Source: JACRCG01 sp964524835
Lineage (GTDB): Bacteria > Desulfobacterota > Desulfuromonadia > Geobacterales > Pseudopelobacteraceae
Assembly (NCBI GenBank): GCA_964524835.1
Contig: CAZGEG010000006.1
Span: 62,001-126,000, forward strand
Direction of reading: 5' to 3'
Length of the DNA: 64,000 nucleotides
Shown in pieces: positions 18,586-30,156 of the stretch (the stretch's first letter is position 1; every line of letters begins with the position of its first letter). A program made the translations under genes and the position numbers. Under the pieces are notes generated by a model. It was not told where the DNA came from, did no database searches, and worked only from the letters and a program-made list of their open reading frames with translations.

Positions 18586-19419
18586 CTAAATTTCCAGTGT
18601 ATAGCCAACCATGGCGGTCTGAAATTCCACCGGCAATTCCCGGGACAGCCGCGCTGAGGCGGCAAAACCGGTGCAATGGCTGGCGGCCAGCTTTTTTATC
18701 CCCAGGGTCCGAAGCGCTGCGACTGTCATCCCGATCTGTTCCTGGCTGCAGAACCCGAGGTGAGTGCCGCCAACCACCGCATAAATGTCGCGCCTGCCGG
18801 TCACGTAGGCTACATGCTCGACGGTATTTACCAGCCCCGCATGACAGCATCCCAGAACCAGGACAAGTCCCCTGCCGGTCTCCAGAACCAGCGACTGATC
18901 GTCCGGCGTGCTGTCGAGGTCCTGGCCGGTACAGTCACAGTACAGTCCCTGGTCTCCGGTCTCGAAACCGGTTACGCGCGGCACTTCACCGGTCAGGTAG
19001 ATCCCGGGGGCAAGGGCACGGAATTCCTTCGAAAGATCGAATGTGGCGCCAGCCGCCTCCAGCTCCTCACGGCTGGACGGAATCCCGATCGGGATGCATT
19101 CCCCGGTGTCCTTGACCCGATAGCGTGGCCTGAATACGGACGGGTGGCTGAAGACCTGTTTTGCGCCGCACTCCTCCAGCAACGGCTTCAGACCGCCGGC
19201 GTGGTCATAATGTCCGTGGGAAATGACCACCTGCCCGACTCTGGAAAGATCCTTGTTCATGCGACGGGCGTTGTGCAGCAGGGTCAACCCCTGGCCGGTA
19301 TCAAACAGCAGCGGATCACTGCCGGCCGGTTCGATCAGGGCGGAGAAGCCATGCTCTCCGAGGGTGCCGGAGAGAGGGCCGACCGAGTTTTCACAGAGGA
19401 TTGTGATGCGGCCTTTCAT
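18586..19419 (-). CDS. MBL-fold metallo-hydrolase
   Basis: A 277-residue cytoplasmic protein with the metallo-beta-lactamase metal motif HGHYDHAGG (H68, H70, D72, H73) and later metal ligands in VLGCCHAGLVN and the C-terminal SHCTG. It resembles the group annotated as 7,8-dihydropterin-6-methyl-4-(beta-D-ribofuranosyl)-aminobenzene-phosphate synthase-like MBL proteins. Its start overlaps the stop of the DUF2892 gene by 4 bases (ATGA), so the two are translationally coupled. MBL proteins beside rhodaneses often act on persulfides; whether this one does is not shown by sequence. Confidence 0.8.
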   Translation of the reverse strand: MKGRITILCENSVGPLSGTLGEHGFSALIEPAGSDPLLFDTGQGLTLLHNARRMNKDLSRVGQVVISHGHYDHAGGLKPLLEECGAKQVFSHPSVFRPRYRVKDTGECIPIGIPSSREELEAAGATFDLSKEFRALAPGIYLTGEVPRVTGFETGDQGLYCDCTGQDLDSTPDDQSLVLETGRGLVLVLGCCHAGLVNTVEHVAYVTGRRDIYAVVGGTHLGFCSQEQIGMTVAALRTLGIKKLAASHCTGFAASARLSRELPVEFQTAMVGYTLEI

Positions 19420-19640
19420 TTACAGCAGGAACTCTTCGGGAAGCGCGGGACACCCATTTTCCCAAGAATGTTGAACATCGGACAGAACTGGGTAAAACCG
19501 GACTGGAACAGGTTCAGGCCGACAAATCCGGTAAGCCAGAGCCAGTTGGGGGAGTGGAAATGGGCCAGCAACAGCGAGATCATAACAAACGACCCGGCCA
19601 CGATGCGTACGATGCGCTCAACGTAAAATTCTTCTTTCAT
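19416..19640 (-). CDS. DUF2892 (YgaP-type) membrane protein with CC tail
   Basis: A 74-residue membrane protein. ATG 19638-19640 is chosen because AAAAAGGAG lies 6 bases upstream; this RBS directly follows the end of the small selenoprotein frame. Two hydrophobic helices with a short loop (VRIVAGSFVMISLLLAHFHS and WLWLTGFVGLNLFQ) and the signature QFCPMFNILGKMGVPR identify DUF2892, known as the membrane domain of YgaP rhodaneses. It ends in SSCCK. Here the rhodanese is a separate gene three positions downstream, so the two could act together in chalcogen transfer at the inner membrane. Confidence 0.85.
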   Translation of the reverse strand: MKEEFYVERIVRIVAGSFVMISLLLAHFHSPNWLWLTGFVGLNLFQSGFTQFCPMFNILGKMGVPRFPKSSCCK

Positions 19641-19654
19641 GTGTAGCTCCTTTT

Positions 19655-19822
19655 TCATTCCTTACTATCGTCTTTTTCGTTCTTGAAGTCGGTTTTCTTG
19701 GCCCCGGACCCGGGGTCACATTTTTCAGACAGTCAGGTAGACACCCCGAGGCGAGGCAGAATGTATTTCTGAAGAACAATCCATACTACCAGGATTCCAA
19801 TCAACATCAGCAGGTCATTCAT
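19655..19822 (-). CDS. small single-span membrane protein, probable selenoprotein (UGA at codon 30)
   Basis: From ATG 19820-19822 (GGAG 8-10 bases upstream) the frame reads 29 residues: a hydrophobic helix, then QKYILPRLGVST, then TGA (19733-19735). If that TGA is decoded as Sec, the frame continues U-L-S-E-K-C-D-P-G-S and a charged tail of 55 residues in all, ending at TGA 19655-19657, immediately before the RBS of the DUF2892 gene. A hairpin with loop GGUC begins 22 bases after the UGA (see separate entry). Without read-through, 92 bases would be empty in an otherwise gapless operon. A Sec at position 30 and Cys35 would make a U-x4-C redox pair just outside the membrane helix. Family not recognised by me; selenocysteine is inferred. 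Confidence 0.68.
19702..19715 (-). promoter_or_regulatory. SECIS-like hairpin behind in-frame UGA
   Basis: RNA sense strand: CCCCG-GGUC-CGGGG, a 5-bp stem with a GGUC loop. The loop starts 22 bases after the UGA at 19735-19733. Bacterial SECIS elements lie directly after the UGA, with an apical loop containing G (often GGU) about 16-37 bases downstream, so position and loop both fit. Confidence 0.65.
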
Positions 19823-19842
19823 ATAAGGTCTCCTTTCCCTGA

Positions 19843-20267
19843 CTATTTGCGTCCCAGCATCTCTGCAACTTTTCCTGCTACTTCACCGGTCAACACCGGG
19901 CAGGCGCCCTTGTGCGTCTGACGGATGGTCTTGCAGCAGGTCACACCGTACTTTTCCTTGAACCATGTGTGCAGCTCCTTGGTCAGGTGGGTAGTCTCCT
20001 TCTTGTCCGCCAGAACAAGCCCAAGTGCGACAGTGCCGCCTGAAACCGCCCCGCAGATGCAGCCGGAACTGGAACCGCCGCCGAAACCGGACACGGTGCC
20101 GACTATCGACTCGGGCAGGTCTGCGGCAAAATGCCGCCGCACGACCTCCAGCACCGCTTCCGCACAATGATATTTTCCCGAGCGATAGAGCTGCTCGGCT
20201 TCTGCCCGGCACCGTTCCGCCAGCTCCAGGTCTTCCCCTGACAGTTTCTTCTTCTTGCTCCAGAACA

Positions 20268-20268
<1 letters not shown>
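19843..20268 (-). CDS. C_GCAxxG_C_C family protein
   Basis: A 141-residue soluble protein of the C_GCAxxG_C_C family, named after its conserved cysteines. Here the pattern is C35 in KYHCAEAVL, the Gly-rich FGGGSSSGCICGAVSGG with C70 and C72, C111-C112 in GVTCCKTIR, and C123 in GACPVLTGEVAG. The family is found in anaerobes; it is thought to be redox active but no function is established. Its ATG overlaps the stop of the RND pump gene (TAATG), so the pump and this protein are made together. The next gene downstream is the small selenoprotein. Confidence 0.82.
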
Positions 20269-23489
<3,221 letters not shown>

Positions 23490-23492
23490 GGT

Positions 23493-24608
23493 CTACTCCA
23501 CCCGTGACCCTTCGGTGATTTTTTCGGCACCGTTGACAACAACACGATCCCCGTCCGACAGTCCGGAAAGAATCTCCAGCCGGTCACCACTCTGGCGTCC
23601 GACCTTGACTATCCGCATGCGGGCACTGTTTCCCTTGTCCAGCGTCCAGACCGAAGTCAATGCACCATGTTCGCGAACAGCTTTTTTCGGCACGGTGACC
23701 CCGGTGGTCGTAGTCCCGAGGCTGACCGCCCCCCGGCCGAACATGCCGGATTTCAACCCCTTCTGATTAAGGGCGATCTTGGCCACAAAGGTACGGCTGG
23801 CCGGATCGGCGGTCGGGACGATCTCGGCGATCCTCGCTGCAAAGGTACTGCCGATGGCATCGAGCGTCACCTGCAGCGGCGAGCCCGCCTTGATCCTGGT
23901 CGCCACGTTTTCCGGCAGAGCCAGTTCCAGCTGATAGCTTCCATCATCCTCAATGGTCATCAATGGCTGCCCCGGAAAAACCGTTGCGCCCAGGTCCGCC
24001 TGCTTGCTGGCGATGATTCCCGATATGGGGGCGATGATCCGCGTATAATCAGACACCACCGTGGCTGCCTTCGCCCCTTCTTTGGCCTGTGTCAGCCTGG
24101 ATTCGGCTCGGGCAACCCCGCTGGCAGCCACATCTTTTTCGCTCTGCTTGACATCGAATTCCTGGCGGCTGACCGCCTGCTCCTTCAGGAGGTTGTTGTA
24201 GCGTTCAAAGGTCGTATCGGCCAGCTTTTTACGGGAAAGGGCTTCGTCGAGCCCGCGGCGGGCCTCGTCCACGGCGGCGGTCGCAACGGCAGCGGTGGCC
24301 TGGTTTTCCTGGGCATCCAGCTGCGCCAGCAGCTGTCCCTTGCGCACCCGGTCACCTTCACGGACGCGGAGAACGCTGATGCTACCCGGGATGCGGGTCG
24401 AAACGACTGCACTGGTGCGTGCCCGCACGCTCCCGACAACCTCCAGCAGCTCCGGCACTGCAGCGGGACTGACGACCTCCAGGGAGACCCCCGTGACGAC
24501 GGCTGCCGGCGCGGTTTCAGTTTTGCCCGCTTCATGCTTCTTCGAGCACCCTGCAGCCGAGAATGCAACAGTCAGCACGAACGCTGCAGACAATATATAG
24601 TTCCTCAT
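23493..24608 (-). CDS. RND periplasmic adaptor (membrane fusion protein), lipoprotein
   Basis: A 371-residue adaptor. The lipobox AAGCSKK puts the lipidated Cys near residue 21. A lipoyl/barrel-sandwich half (VRVREGDRVRKGQLLAQLDAQ), an alpha-helical hairpin (about 110-180) and the second lipoyl half (IIAPISGIIASKQADLGATV) are in the usual order, then a beta barrel. Its ATG overlaps the TolC stop by 4 bases. It connects the RND transporter to TolC. Confidence 0.88.
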   Translation of the reverse strand: MRNYILSAAFVLTVAFSAAGCSKKHEAGKTETAPAAVVTGVSLEVVSPAAVPELLEVVGSVRARTSAVVSTRIPGSISVLRVREGDRVRKGQLLAQLDAQENQATAAVATAAVDEARRGLDEALSRKKLADTTFERYNNLLKEQAVSRQEFDVKQSEKDVAASGVARAESRLTQAKEGAKAATVVSDYTRIIAPISGIIASKQADLGATVFPGQPLMTIEDDGSYQLELALPENVATRIKAGSPLQVTLDAIGSTFAARIAEIVPTADPASRTFVAKIALNQKGLKSGMFGRGAVSLGTTTTGVTVPKKAVREHGALTSVWTLDKGNSARMRIVKVGRQSGDRLEILSGLSDGDRVVVNGAEKITEGSRVE

Positions 24609-25945
24609 TTAAGCATCTCCTTCACAAATGTACCGGTCATGTAATAAATCCTCCCCCCCGCCACTGCATACCCCGCTTCGGCTTCCACCAGATCCGCCCT
24701 GGCCTGGTTAAGCGCCGTCTGGGCATCAAGCAGCTCAACCATAGTTGCCAGCGAATTTTCATACCGCTTTGACAGCAGCCTGACCGTTTCCTCGGCATCC
24801 AGTACCGAGTGCCGGGTCACCTCCAGGCGTTTGCCAACTTCATGGCGCCGGACATAACTCTCTCTGAGCTGGTACCTGACATCCTTTGTCGCCGAATCCA
24901 GCATCTCGCGGGCGGCCGATTGGCCCGAAACAGCCCTCCTCCGCTCGCTGTTGCTGCGGAACCCGTCGAACAGCTGCCATTTGAGCGAGACGCCGGCGCT
25001 CCAGGCATCATGGTCCGAAGAAAACGGAGCATCCTTGGCATTCAGCTGATATGAGGCATACGCGCCGACGGTCGGCAGATACTCGCTCCGGGCAAGCCTG
25101 AGCGCCGCATCCGACTTTTCAAGTTCTATGTGGGACTGCCTGATTTCAACCCGGTTCTCGAGGGCTTCACCGATGACCCGGTCGCTCATCTCCGGAACCG
25201 CTACACGGTCAAGAGAGTCGGATACCTCATAGCTGCTCTCTTCCGGGAGGCCGATCAGCATCGCCAGTTTCATCCGCGCGAGCGTCAGGTCGTTGGAGAC
25301 GGAAATCTGCTGCTGCTCGACGCTTGAGAGATGGGTGCGGGAGCGCAGTTCATCGGATCTGAGACCGACCCCCTCGGAAGTCCTGACCGTCGCCAGCCGC
25401 ATGTTTTCCCGGGCATCGGCAACAGCCTTGTCAGCCGCCACCTGCCGGGCTGCCGCCTTCTGCACTTCGAGATACGTATGGAAAACCTGAAAGGCGATTC
25501 CCTGTCGGGCCGCTTCCAGCTCCAGTTCCGATTTCTGCGCATCCTTGACGGCCATCTCTTTAAGCGGCGGGAGGGATGGCACATACAGCGGCTGCTGAAC
25601 CGTCAGGGCGGTTTTGAAGTCATGCTGCGCCGAGGGGCTGTTGAGGCTGTTGATCTGGAAATCGTTCTGTGTAAAGCGTCCCTGGTCAAGCTTCATCATA
25701 AACGTATTTGTAGGGGAATTGGAGGCAGCCAGAGTCTCTTCAAATGCAACAGCGGGGAGATAGCGGGAATTAACACTCTCGACCCCCTGGAGGGCGGCGT
25801 GGGACGCAAAACGGGCGGCCTTGATCCGGCTGTTGTTCTCAAGGGCCATGCCCATCGCGTCCCTGAGCGACAATTTCAGCGTCTCGGCCCCGGCAGCGGC
25901 AACCGATAAAAGTATAACCGTACATATGAGACCCAAGCGATACAT
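24605..25945 (-). CDS. TolC-family outer-membrane efflux channel
   Basis: A 446-residue outer-membrane factor with signal peptide (ending AAAGAETLKLS) and the two internally repeated OEP domains of long helices (for example LEAARQGIAFQVFHTYLEVQKAAARQ and AMLDAQTALNQARADLVEAEAG). GGAGG lies 4 bases before ATG. It is the first gene of an eight-gene minus-strand operon ending with the rhodanese at 18183. Confidence 0.88.
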   Translation of the reverse strand: MYRLGLICTVILLSVAAAGAETLKLSLRDAMGMALENNSRIKAARFASHAALQGVESVNSRYLPAVAFEETLAASNSPTNTFMMKLDQGRFTQNDFQINSLNSPSAQHDFKTALTVQQPLYVPSLPPLKEMAVKDAQKSELELEAARQGIAFQVFHTYLEVQKAAARQVAADKAVADARENMRLATVRTSEGVGLRSDELRSRTHLSSVEQQQISVSNDLTLARMKLAMLIGLPEESSYEVSDSLDRVAVPEMSDRVIGEALENRVEIRQSHIELEKSDAALRLARSEYLPTVGAYASYQLNAKDAPFSSDHDAWSAGVSLKWQLFDGFRSNSERRRAVSGQSAAREMLDSATKDVRYQLRESYVRRHEVGKRLEVTRHSVLDAEETVRLLSKRYENSLATMVELLDAQTALNQARADLVEAEAGYAVAGGRIYYMTGTFVKEMLK

Positions 25946-25960
25946 AGTTCCTCCGCACTT

Positions 25961-25994
25961 TAATAGTATTCATATATATATAATAAGCTGAATA
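25961..25994 (-). promoter_or_regulatory. AT-rich promoter with TATTCA/TGAATA inverted repeat
   Basis: Upstream of tolC the sequence is very AT-rich (CATATATATATAATAAG) and is bracketed by the inverted repeat TATTCA (25967-25972) and TGAATA (25989-25994). Such TGAAT-type repeats are bound by ArsR/SmtB- or TetR-type repressors. No regulator gene is next to this operon, so the factor is unknown. Confidence 0.4.
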
Positions 25995-26062
25995 TGTCAA
26001 TATCTATTTTCAATCACTGTATCTCATAAAGCGTAGCAGATAACGTAATGATGTAAATGCAG

Positions 26063-26091
26063 AAAGGGCAACGCCCGGAGCGCTGCCCTTT
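26063..26091 (-). terminator. hairpin after the TSUP gene
   Basis: Stem AAAGGGCA-a-CGC / GCG-c-TGCCCTTT with a 5-base loop lies about 50 bases after the TSUP stop on the minus strand. The T tract is weak. Confidence 0.55.
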
Positions 26092-26142
26092 CACATTGGG
26101 GTTGCAGCAGGGGCTGCTTCCCGGGAATATCGTCCGGCCGCA

Positions 26143-26934
26143 TCAAAAGAGGCTCAGCAGCATTTTGGTTCCCATCACGATCAGCAGCAGGGCGAAAATT
26201 TTCTTCAACTTGTCAATCGGCAGACTGTGCGCCAGCTTCGCGCCGAGCGGAGCGGTGACGATACTGGCGGCGGCGACACCCGCAAGCGCGGGGAGATAGA
26301 CAAAGCCGAGGCTGTACGGAGGGAGCGGGACTGGCAGGCCGTTGACCACATAGCCGGCCGCCCCGGCCAGGGCAATGGGAAAACCGATCGCCGCAGAAGT
26401 GCCGATGGCCCGGTGAATGGCGCTGTTGCACCAGATCAGAAAAGGGACCGACAAACTGCCGCCGCCGATGCCGACCAGGCTGGAGACACCGCCGATAACC
26501 CCGCCGACGCCGAACATCGCCGTACGGCCGGGGAGTTGGCGATGCGGTTTGGGCTTGATGTTGAGGAGCATCTGGGTGGCGACGTAATAGAGGAATATGA
26601 CGAAAAAACCTTTGAGGAAGTTGGTTGAAAGCTGGGCGGCGATCCACGAGCCGAAAAAGGTGCCTACCATGATGCCGAAGCTGATGCGCCTGACCACGAG
26701 CCAGTCAACTGCGCCCCGCAGGTGGTGGGCGCGCAGACTGGAAATCGAGGTGAACATGATGCTGGCCAGGGAGGTCCCCAGGGCCAGATGGAGGATGTGC
26801 CCCTCCGGCAGATGCTGGGCGGTAAAAATAAAGGTGAGCACCGGAACGATCACCAGTCCGCCGCCGACGCCGAGCAGGCCGGCCAGTACCCCCGCGAACG
26901 CCCCGAGGGCGATATACATGAACCACACCGTCAT
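26143..26934 (-). CDS. TSUP/TauE-SafE family permease
   Basis: A 263-residue membrane protein with about eight helices and the glycine-rich family motifs near both halves (GVLAGLLGVGGGLVIVPVL and VIGGVSSLVGIGGGSLSVP), which mark the TauE/SafE (TSUP) family. Members export sulfite, sulfoacetate or other small sulfur anions. AGGGAG is 9 bases before ATG. It stands alone between the RND operon and tag. In view of the sulfur-rich surroundings, a sulfur-compound substrate is plausible but not proven. Confidence 0.82.
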   Translation of the reverse strand: MTVWFMYIALGAFAGVLAGLLGVGGGLVIVPVLTFIFTAQHLPEGHILHLALGTSLASIMFTSISSLRAHHLRGAVDWLVVRRISFGIMVGTFFGSWIAAQLSTNFLKGFFVIFLYYVATQMLLNIKPKPHRQLPGRTAMFGVGGVIGGVSSLVGIGGGSLSVPFLIWCNSAIHRAIGTSAAIGFPIALAGAAGYVVNGLPVPLPPYSLGFVYLPALAGVAAASIVTAPLGAKLAHSLPIDKLKKIFALLLIVMGTKMLLSLF

Positions 26935-26989
26935 TCCGATTCTCCCTGAACAAAATGATTAAACATCACTGTCACGTAACGGGACATTC

Positions 26990-27571
26990 TTAACCTCGCA
27001 GCTCCTGCCAGCGGAAACAATCGGTCGTGTGGTCATTGACCATGCCGATCGCCTGCATATGGGCATAGCAGATGGTGCTGCCGACGAAGCGGAACCCGCG
27101 CTTTTTCAGGTCGCGACTCATGGCGTCCGAAACCGGTGTCGTGGCAGGCACTTCCTGTAAACTATTCCAGGAATTCCGGATCGGCGAGCCGTCCACGAAA
27201 CGCCACTGATAGGCGTCGAATGAGCCGAATTCCTCCTGGACCTTCAGAAAGGCCCGGGCATTGGTTATGGTAGATTCAACCTTCAGCCGGTTGCGGACTA
27301 TGCCGGGGTCGGCAAGGAGCTCCGCAACTTTCGCCGCATCGAAACGGGCTACAATTCCGGGATCGAAACCGGCAAAAGCGGTGCGGTAGGCAGCCCGCTT
27401 GCGCAGGATCGTAATCCAGGAGAGCCCTGCCTGGGCCCCTTCAAGGGTGAGGAATTCGAACAGTTTGCGGTCATCGTGGACCGGCACCCCCCATTCCTCA
27501 TCGTGATAGTCCTGATAGAGCGGGTCATTGCCCGCCCAGGCACAGCGGCTGCGCGTTACTCCAACATCCAT
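26990..27571 (-). CDS. tag: DNA-3-methyladenine glycosylase I
   Basis: A 193-residue protein. The ATG at 27569-27571 is preferred over upstream starts because GGAGG lies 4 bases before it and the protein then begins VGVTRSRCAWAGNDPLYQDY, the normal Tag N-terminus. Family motifs visible include HDEEWGVP, LEGAQAGLSWITIL, and the C-terminal FRFVGSTICYAHMQAIGMVNDH. The zinc ligands of Tag (Cys near the N-terminus, His and Cys near the C-terminus: C in RCAWAG, H in VNDHTTDC) are present. It removes 3-methyladenine from alkylated DNA. Confidence 0.92.
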   Translation of the reverse strand: MDVGVTRSRCAWAGNDPLYQDYHDEEWGVPVHDDRKLFEFLTLEGAQAGLSWITILRKRAAYRTAFAGFDPGIVARFDAAKVAELLADPGIVRNRLKVESTITNARAFLKVQEEFGSFDAYQWRFVDGSPIRNSWNSLQEVPATTPVSDAMSRDLKKRGFRFVGSTICYAHMQAIGMVNDHTTDCFRWQELRG

Positions 27572-27620
27572 CGGTTCCTCCATCAGCATGATATTCACCT
27601 GCCGGGGGTCGGCAGACCCG

Positions 27621-28274
27621 TCACATCCTTATCCCGGGCTTTACCTCTGCTCCGGCTTCGCGCCACTCTTTTATCAGTCTGTCGATGTTCTTACCGCTTT
27701 CAGTGGCGATACCCTCGGGGAACAGCGTCACCCTGTACCCCCTGTTCAGTGCGCCTTTTGCCGTGGCATTCACGCAGTAGGCAGCGTCCAGGCCGGTGAG
27801 CAGCACTGTATTTACCTGGTTCCGGCGCAGAAATGCGTCCAGCGCGGGGTTGGAAAAGGCATCGGCGCGGTTCTTGGTGAAGGTTCCGGCACCGGGGATT
27901 TGCAGAAGACGCCGGTCCGTTGCGGTTCCGGGAGCATTCGGCGCATTGACCCCGCCGGCGAGGAGCCTGATCAGCGGGTTGTCGATCACATTCTCGATAT
28001 AAACAACCGGCATCCCCTTTTTACGGGCCTGGTTCAGCAGGTTATTGGATGCTGCAATGATCCGGTCGCCATCCCGGTAGCGCTTCTTTGCCTGCGGACC
28101 GGTGAAGTCCTCCTGAATATCGATGACGATCAGCGCGGTACGGGGCGCTGCATAGGTGTCGATCCGGGGCCCGGAAGTCGGGAGGGTGTTCGAGTATATC
28201 AGGGCAAATACAGACGAAAGCAGCACAACCGGTGTGCAAGTCAGCCACAGTATAATTATTTTCCGGCGTTTCAT
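27621..28274 (-). CDS. isochorismatase-family hydrolase, membrane-anchored
   Basis: A 217-residue protein. Residues 8-28 form a hydrophobic N-terminal anchor, unusual for this mostly cytoplasmic family. The cysteine-hydrolase core follows: VIDIQEDF with the catalytic Asp, a Lys in TFTKNRADAF, and the nucleophile Cys in GLDAAYCVNAT. Substrates in the family include isochorismate, nicotinamide and other amides; none can be assigned. Its ATG overlaps the stop of the YjbR gene (ATGA), so the two are coupled. Confidence 0.8.
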   Translation of the reverse strand: MKRRKIIILWLTCTPVVLLSSVFALIYSNTLPTSGPRIDTYAAPRTALIVIDIQEDFTGPQAKKRYRDGDRIIAASNNLLNQARKKGMPVVYIENVIDNPLIRLLAGGVNAPNAPGTATDRRLLQIPGAGTFTKNRADAFSNPALDAFLRRNQVNTVLLTGLDAAYCVNATAKGALNRGYRVTLFPEGIATESGKNIDRLIKEWREAGAEVKPGIRM

Positions 28275-28642
28275 GGCAATTCTCCTGACTTCTGTTTTAA
28301 CCGTTCCCGTTCCGCTTTCGGCAATCCTTTGACAACCAGGGCATGGGAAGAAGCTATCATCGTGCCGAGCAGCTCTTCCGGAACCGAATCGTCAAGGGTG
28401 ACCGTATTCCAGTGGCTCTTGTTCAGATGATATCCCGGCTTTACCGCATCAAACATGGTGCGGTAGAAATCGGCCTCCGCCGGATCGCATTTGAGTGAAA
28501 TGCGCAACGGCTCATCTTTCCACGATACAATCGCGAACATTTTTCCGGCCACCTTGAATACGGCAGCTTCGGGTCCGAAAGGATAATCCACGGCGGCGCC
28601 TTTTTGCTTGAGGAGCAGTTTTTCCAATGTGTCGTAGTTCAT
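28271..28642 (-). CDS. MmcQ/YjbR family protein
   Basis: A 123-residue protein. ATG at 28640-28642 is taken because GAGG lies about 10 bases upstream and the YjbR pattern starts there (NYDTLEKLLLKQKGAAVDYPFG). The family motif FKVAGKMFAIVSW and the C-terminal GYHLNKSHWNTVTLD are clear. YjbR proteins have a DNA-binding-like (CyaY-like) fold but no agreed function. Confidence 0.82.
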   Translation of the reverse strand: MNYDTLEKLLLKQKGAAVDYPFGPEAAVFKVAGKMFAIVSWKDEPLRISLKCDPAEADFYRTMFDAVKPGYHLNKSHWNTVTLDDSVPEELLGTMIASSHALVVKGLPKAERERLKQKSGELP

Positions 28643-28758
28643 CTCGAAAACCCTCATTGGCTGGACAGTTGAAAACGGTGCGTTACTCCTGTATCTTGTT
28701 TTTCCCACAGCAATTTGCCTTTTGCAAGATACTATTACAATTCCGCCAGGAGGATCAC

Positions 28759-29583
28759 ATGCGTCACATCAACGTGGATCAGGAAAAATGCCGGCATGAC
28801 GGCATCTGCACAGCGGTATGTCCGATGAGCATCATTGAAATGAAGGATGGCTTGGTGCCGCAGCTGGTAGCGGGGGTGGAGGAACTCTGTATTTCATGCG
28901 GCCATTGCGTGGCGGTCTGTCCGCACGGCGCCCTGTCTCTTGATGAAATGAAAACGGAAGATTGTCCGCCGATACGGGCGGAACTGGCGCTCGACAATGA
29001 GCAGGCGGAACAGTTCATGCGCTCACGGCGATCGATTCGCACGTACAGCTCCAAAGCGGTGGAGCGGGATAAGCTGGCCCGGCTGATCGACCTGGCCCAC
29101 TATGCCCCGACCGGCACCAACAGTCAGCAGGTGCAGTGGCTGGCCATCACCTCGCGGGAGCAGCTCCATGCCATGGGCGCCGTGATCATCGACATGCTCC
29201 GCAATCTGATCACGGCGGGGCATCCGATGGCAAAGGCGTACCGGCTGGAGCGTTCCGTGGCGGCGTGGGAAGCGGGGAAAGATCCGGTTCTGCGCGGGGC
29301 ACCGGCGCTTGTCGTTGCCCATGCCCCCGCATCATATCCCCTGGCCCAGGTGGACAGCACCATCGCGCTGACGTTCCTGGATCTGGCTGCGCCGACGGTC
29401 GGCCTCGGCGCCTGCTGGGCCGGGTTCTTCATGATGGCGGCGGCGCAGAGCCCCCAGTTGCAGGAACTTCTCGCCCTGCCTGAAGGGCATGCCTGCTGCG
29501 GGGCACTGATGATCGGCTATCCGAAACATGCGTATCACCGGCTGCCGACGAGGAAAGAGGCGGCCGTCATTTGGCGGGAGTAA
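28759..29583 (+). CDS. nitroreductase-family protein with N-terminal 2x[4Fe-4S] ferredoxin
   Basis: A 274-residue fusion. The ATG at 28759-28761 has CAGGAGG 5 bases upstream; longer frames upstream lack an RBS. Residues about 5-60 hold two [4Fe-4S] motifs (CRHDGICTAVCP and CISCGHCVAVCP); residues about 80-274 are a flavin nitroreductase domain (MRSRRSIRTYSSKAVER, then the FMN-binding region, then GLGACWAGFFM). Such fusions reduce nitro compounds or flavins using ferredoxin-type electrons in anaerobes. It is a single gene convergent with the PIN toxin gene. Confidence 0.87.
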   Translation: MRHINVDQEKCRHDGICTAVCPMSIIEMKDGLVPQLVAGVEELCISCGHCVAVCPHGALSLDEMKTEDCPPIRAELALDNEQAEQFMRSRRSIRTYSSKAVERDKLARLIDLAHYAPTGTNSQQVQWLAITSREQLHAMGAVIIDMLRNLITAGHPMAKAYRLERSVAAWEAGKDPVLRGAPALVVAHAPASYPLAQVDSTIALTFLDLAAPTVGLGACWAGFFMMAAAQSPQLQELLALPEGHACCGALMIGYPKHAYHRLPTRKEAAVIWRE

Positions 29584-29631
29584 CGTAAGTGCTAAGCTCT
29601 GCTGATGGTTTTCCGGATGACTATTTAAAAT

Positions 29632-29665
29632 GGGTCAGCTGCTTTTTCAACAAAGCAGCTGACCC
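29632..29665 (+). terminator. perfect hairpin between convergent genes
   Basis: A perfect 14-bp inverted repeat GGGTCAGCTGCTTT / AAAGCAGCTGACCC with a 6-base loop lies between the nitroreductase gene and the convergent PIN gene. There is no long T run, but the symmetry suits a two-way terminator. Confidence 0.6.
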
Positions 29666-29730
29666 GTTGCGCATCCAATTATGGCGCAGTGAAACGAAGT
29701 CCAAGTGTCGCCCGTGGTTCGCTCTTTTCG

Positions 29731-30156
29731 CTAGTCACAACTCTTTGAAACCAGTATATTTGCCAATTCTTCCGAGGAATAAACCGATATTCTGGATTTC
29801 TTAAAATCTTTCTGGTTGCGGGTAACGATGGCTTCAGCCCCGACATGACAAGCTGCTTCATGGATCACCGCATCTTCGAAATCGGTAAAATCGGCGACAA
29901 GAGCTGATTCGAGGACATGTCTGTTAACAGGCGCCACCTCAAAAAGGCTCAGCAGTTTCTTTATTTCCTCCTGTGCTCTTGGTGCACCTACGGCTTTTGC
30001 TGCGAGATAATATACGGTCGTTATTGTAGTGCCACACAAGTATCCGCTGATGGTCCCGTCTTCCACCTTTGAAAAAAGTTCCGCTGCGGCATCCGCGTAT
30101 GGCATCCTGTCCATCAGCACATCAAGGACTATATTTGTATCCAGAAGTATTTTCAA
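29731..30156 (-). CDS. PIN-domain toxin (VapC-like)
   Basis: A 141-residue PIN-domain protein. The acidic active-site residues are visible: D6 in LLDTNIVLDVL, E in DFEDAVIHEAA, and D in TRNQKDFKKS. PIN toxins cleave RNA. Its ATG overlaps the antitoxin stop by 4 bases. The gene and its antitoxin are more AT-rich than the neighbours, consistent with acquisition by transfer. Confidence 0.83.
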   Translation of the reverse strand: MKILLDTNIVLDVLMDRMPYADAAAELFSKVEDGTISGYLCGTTITTVYYLAAKAVGAPRAQEEIKKLLSLFEVAPVNRHVLESALVADFTDFEDAVIHEAACHVGAEAIVTRNQKDFKKSRISVYSSEELANILVSKSCD

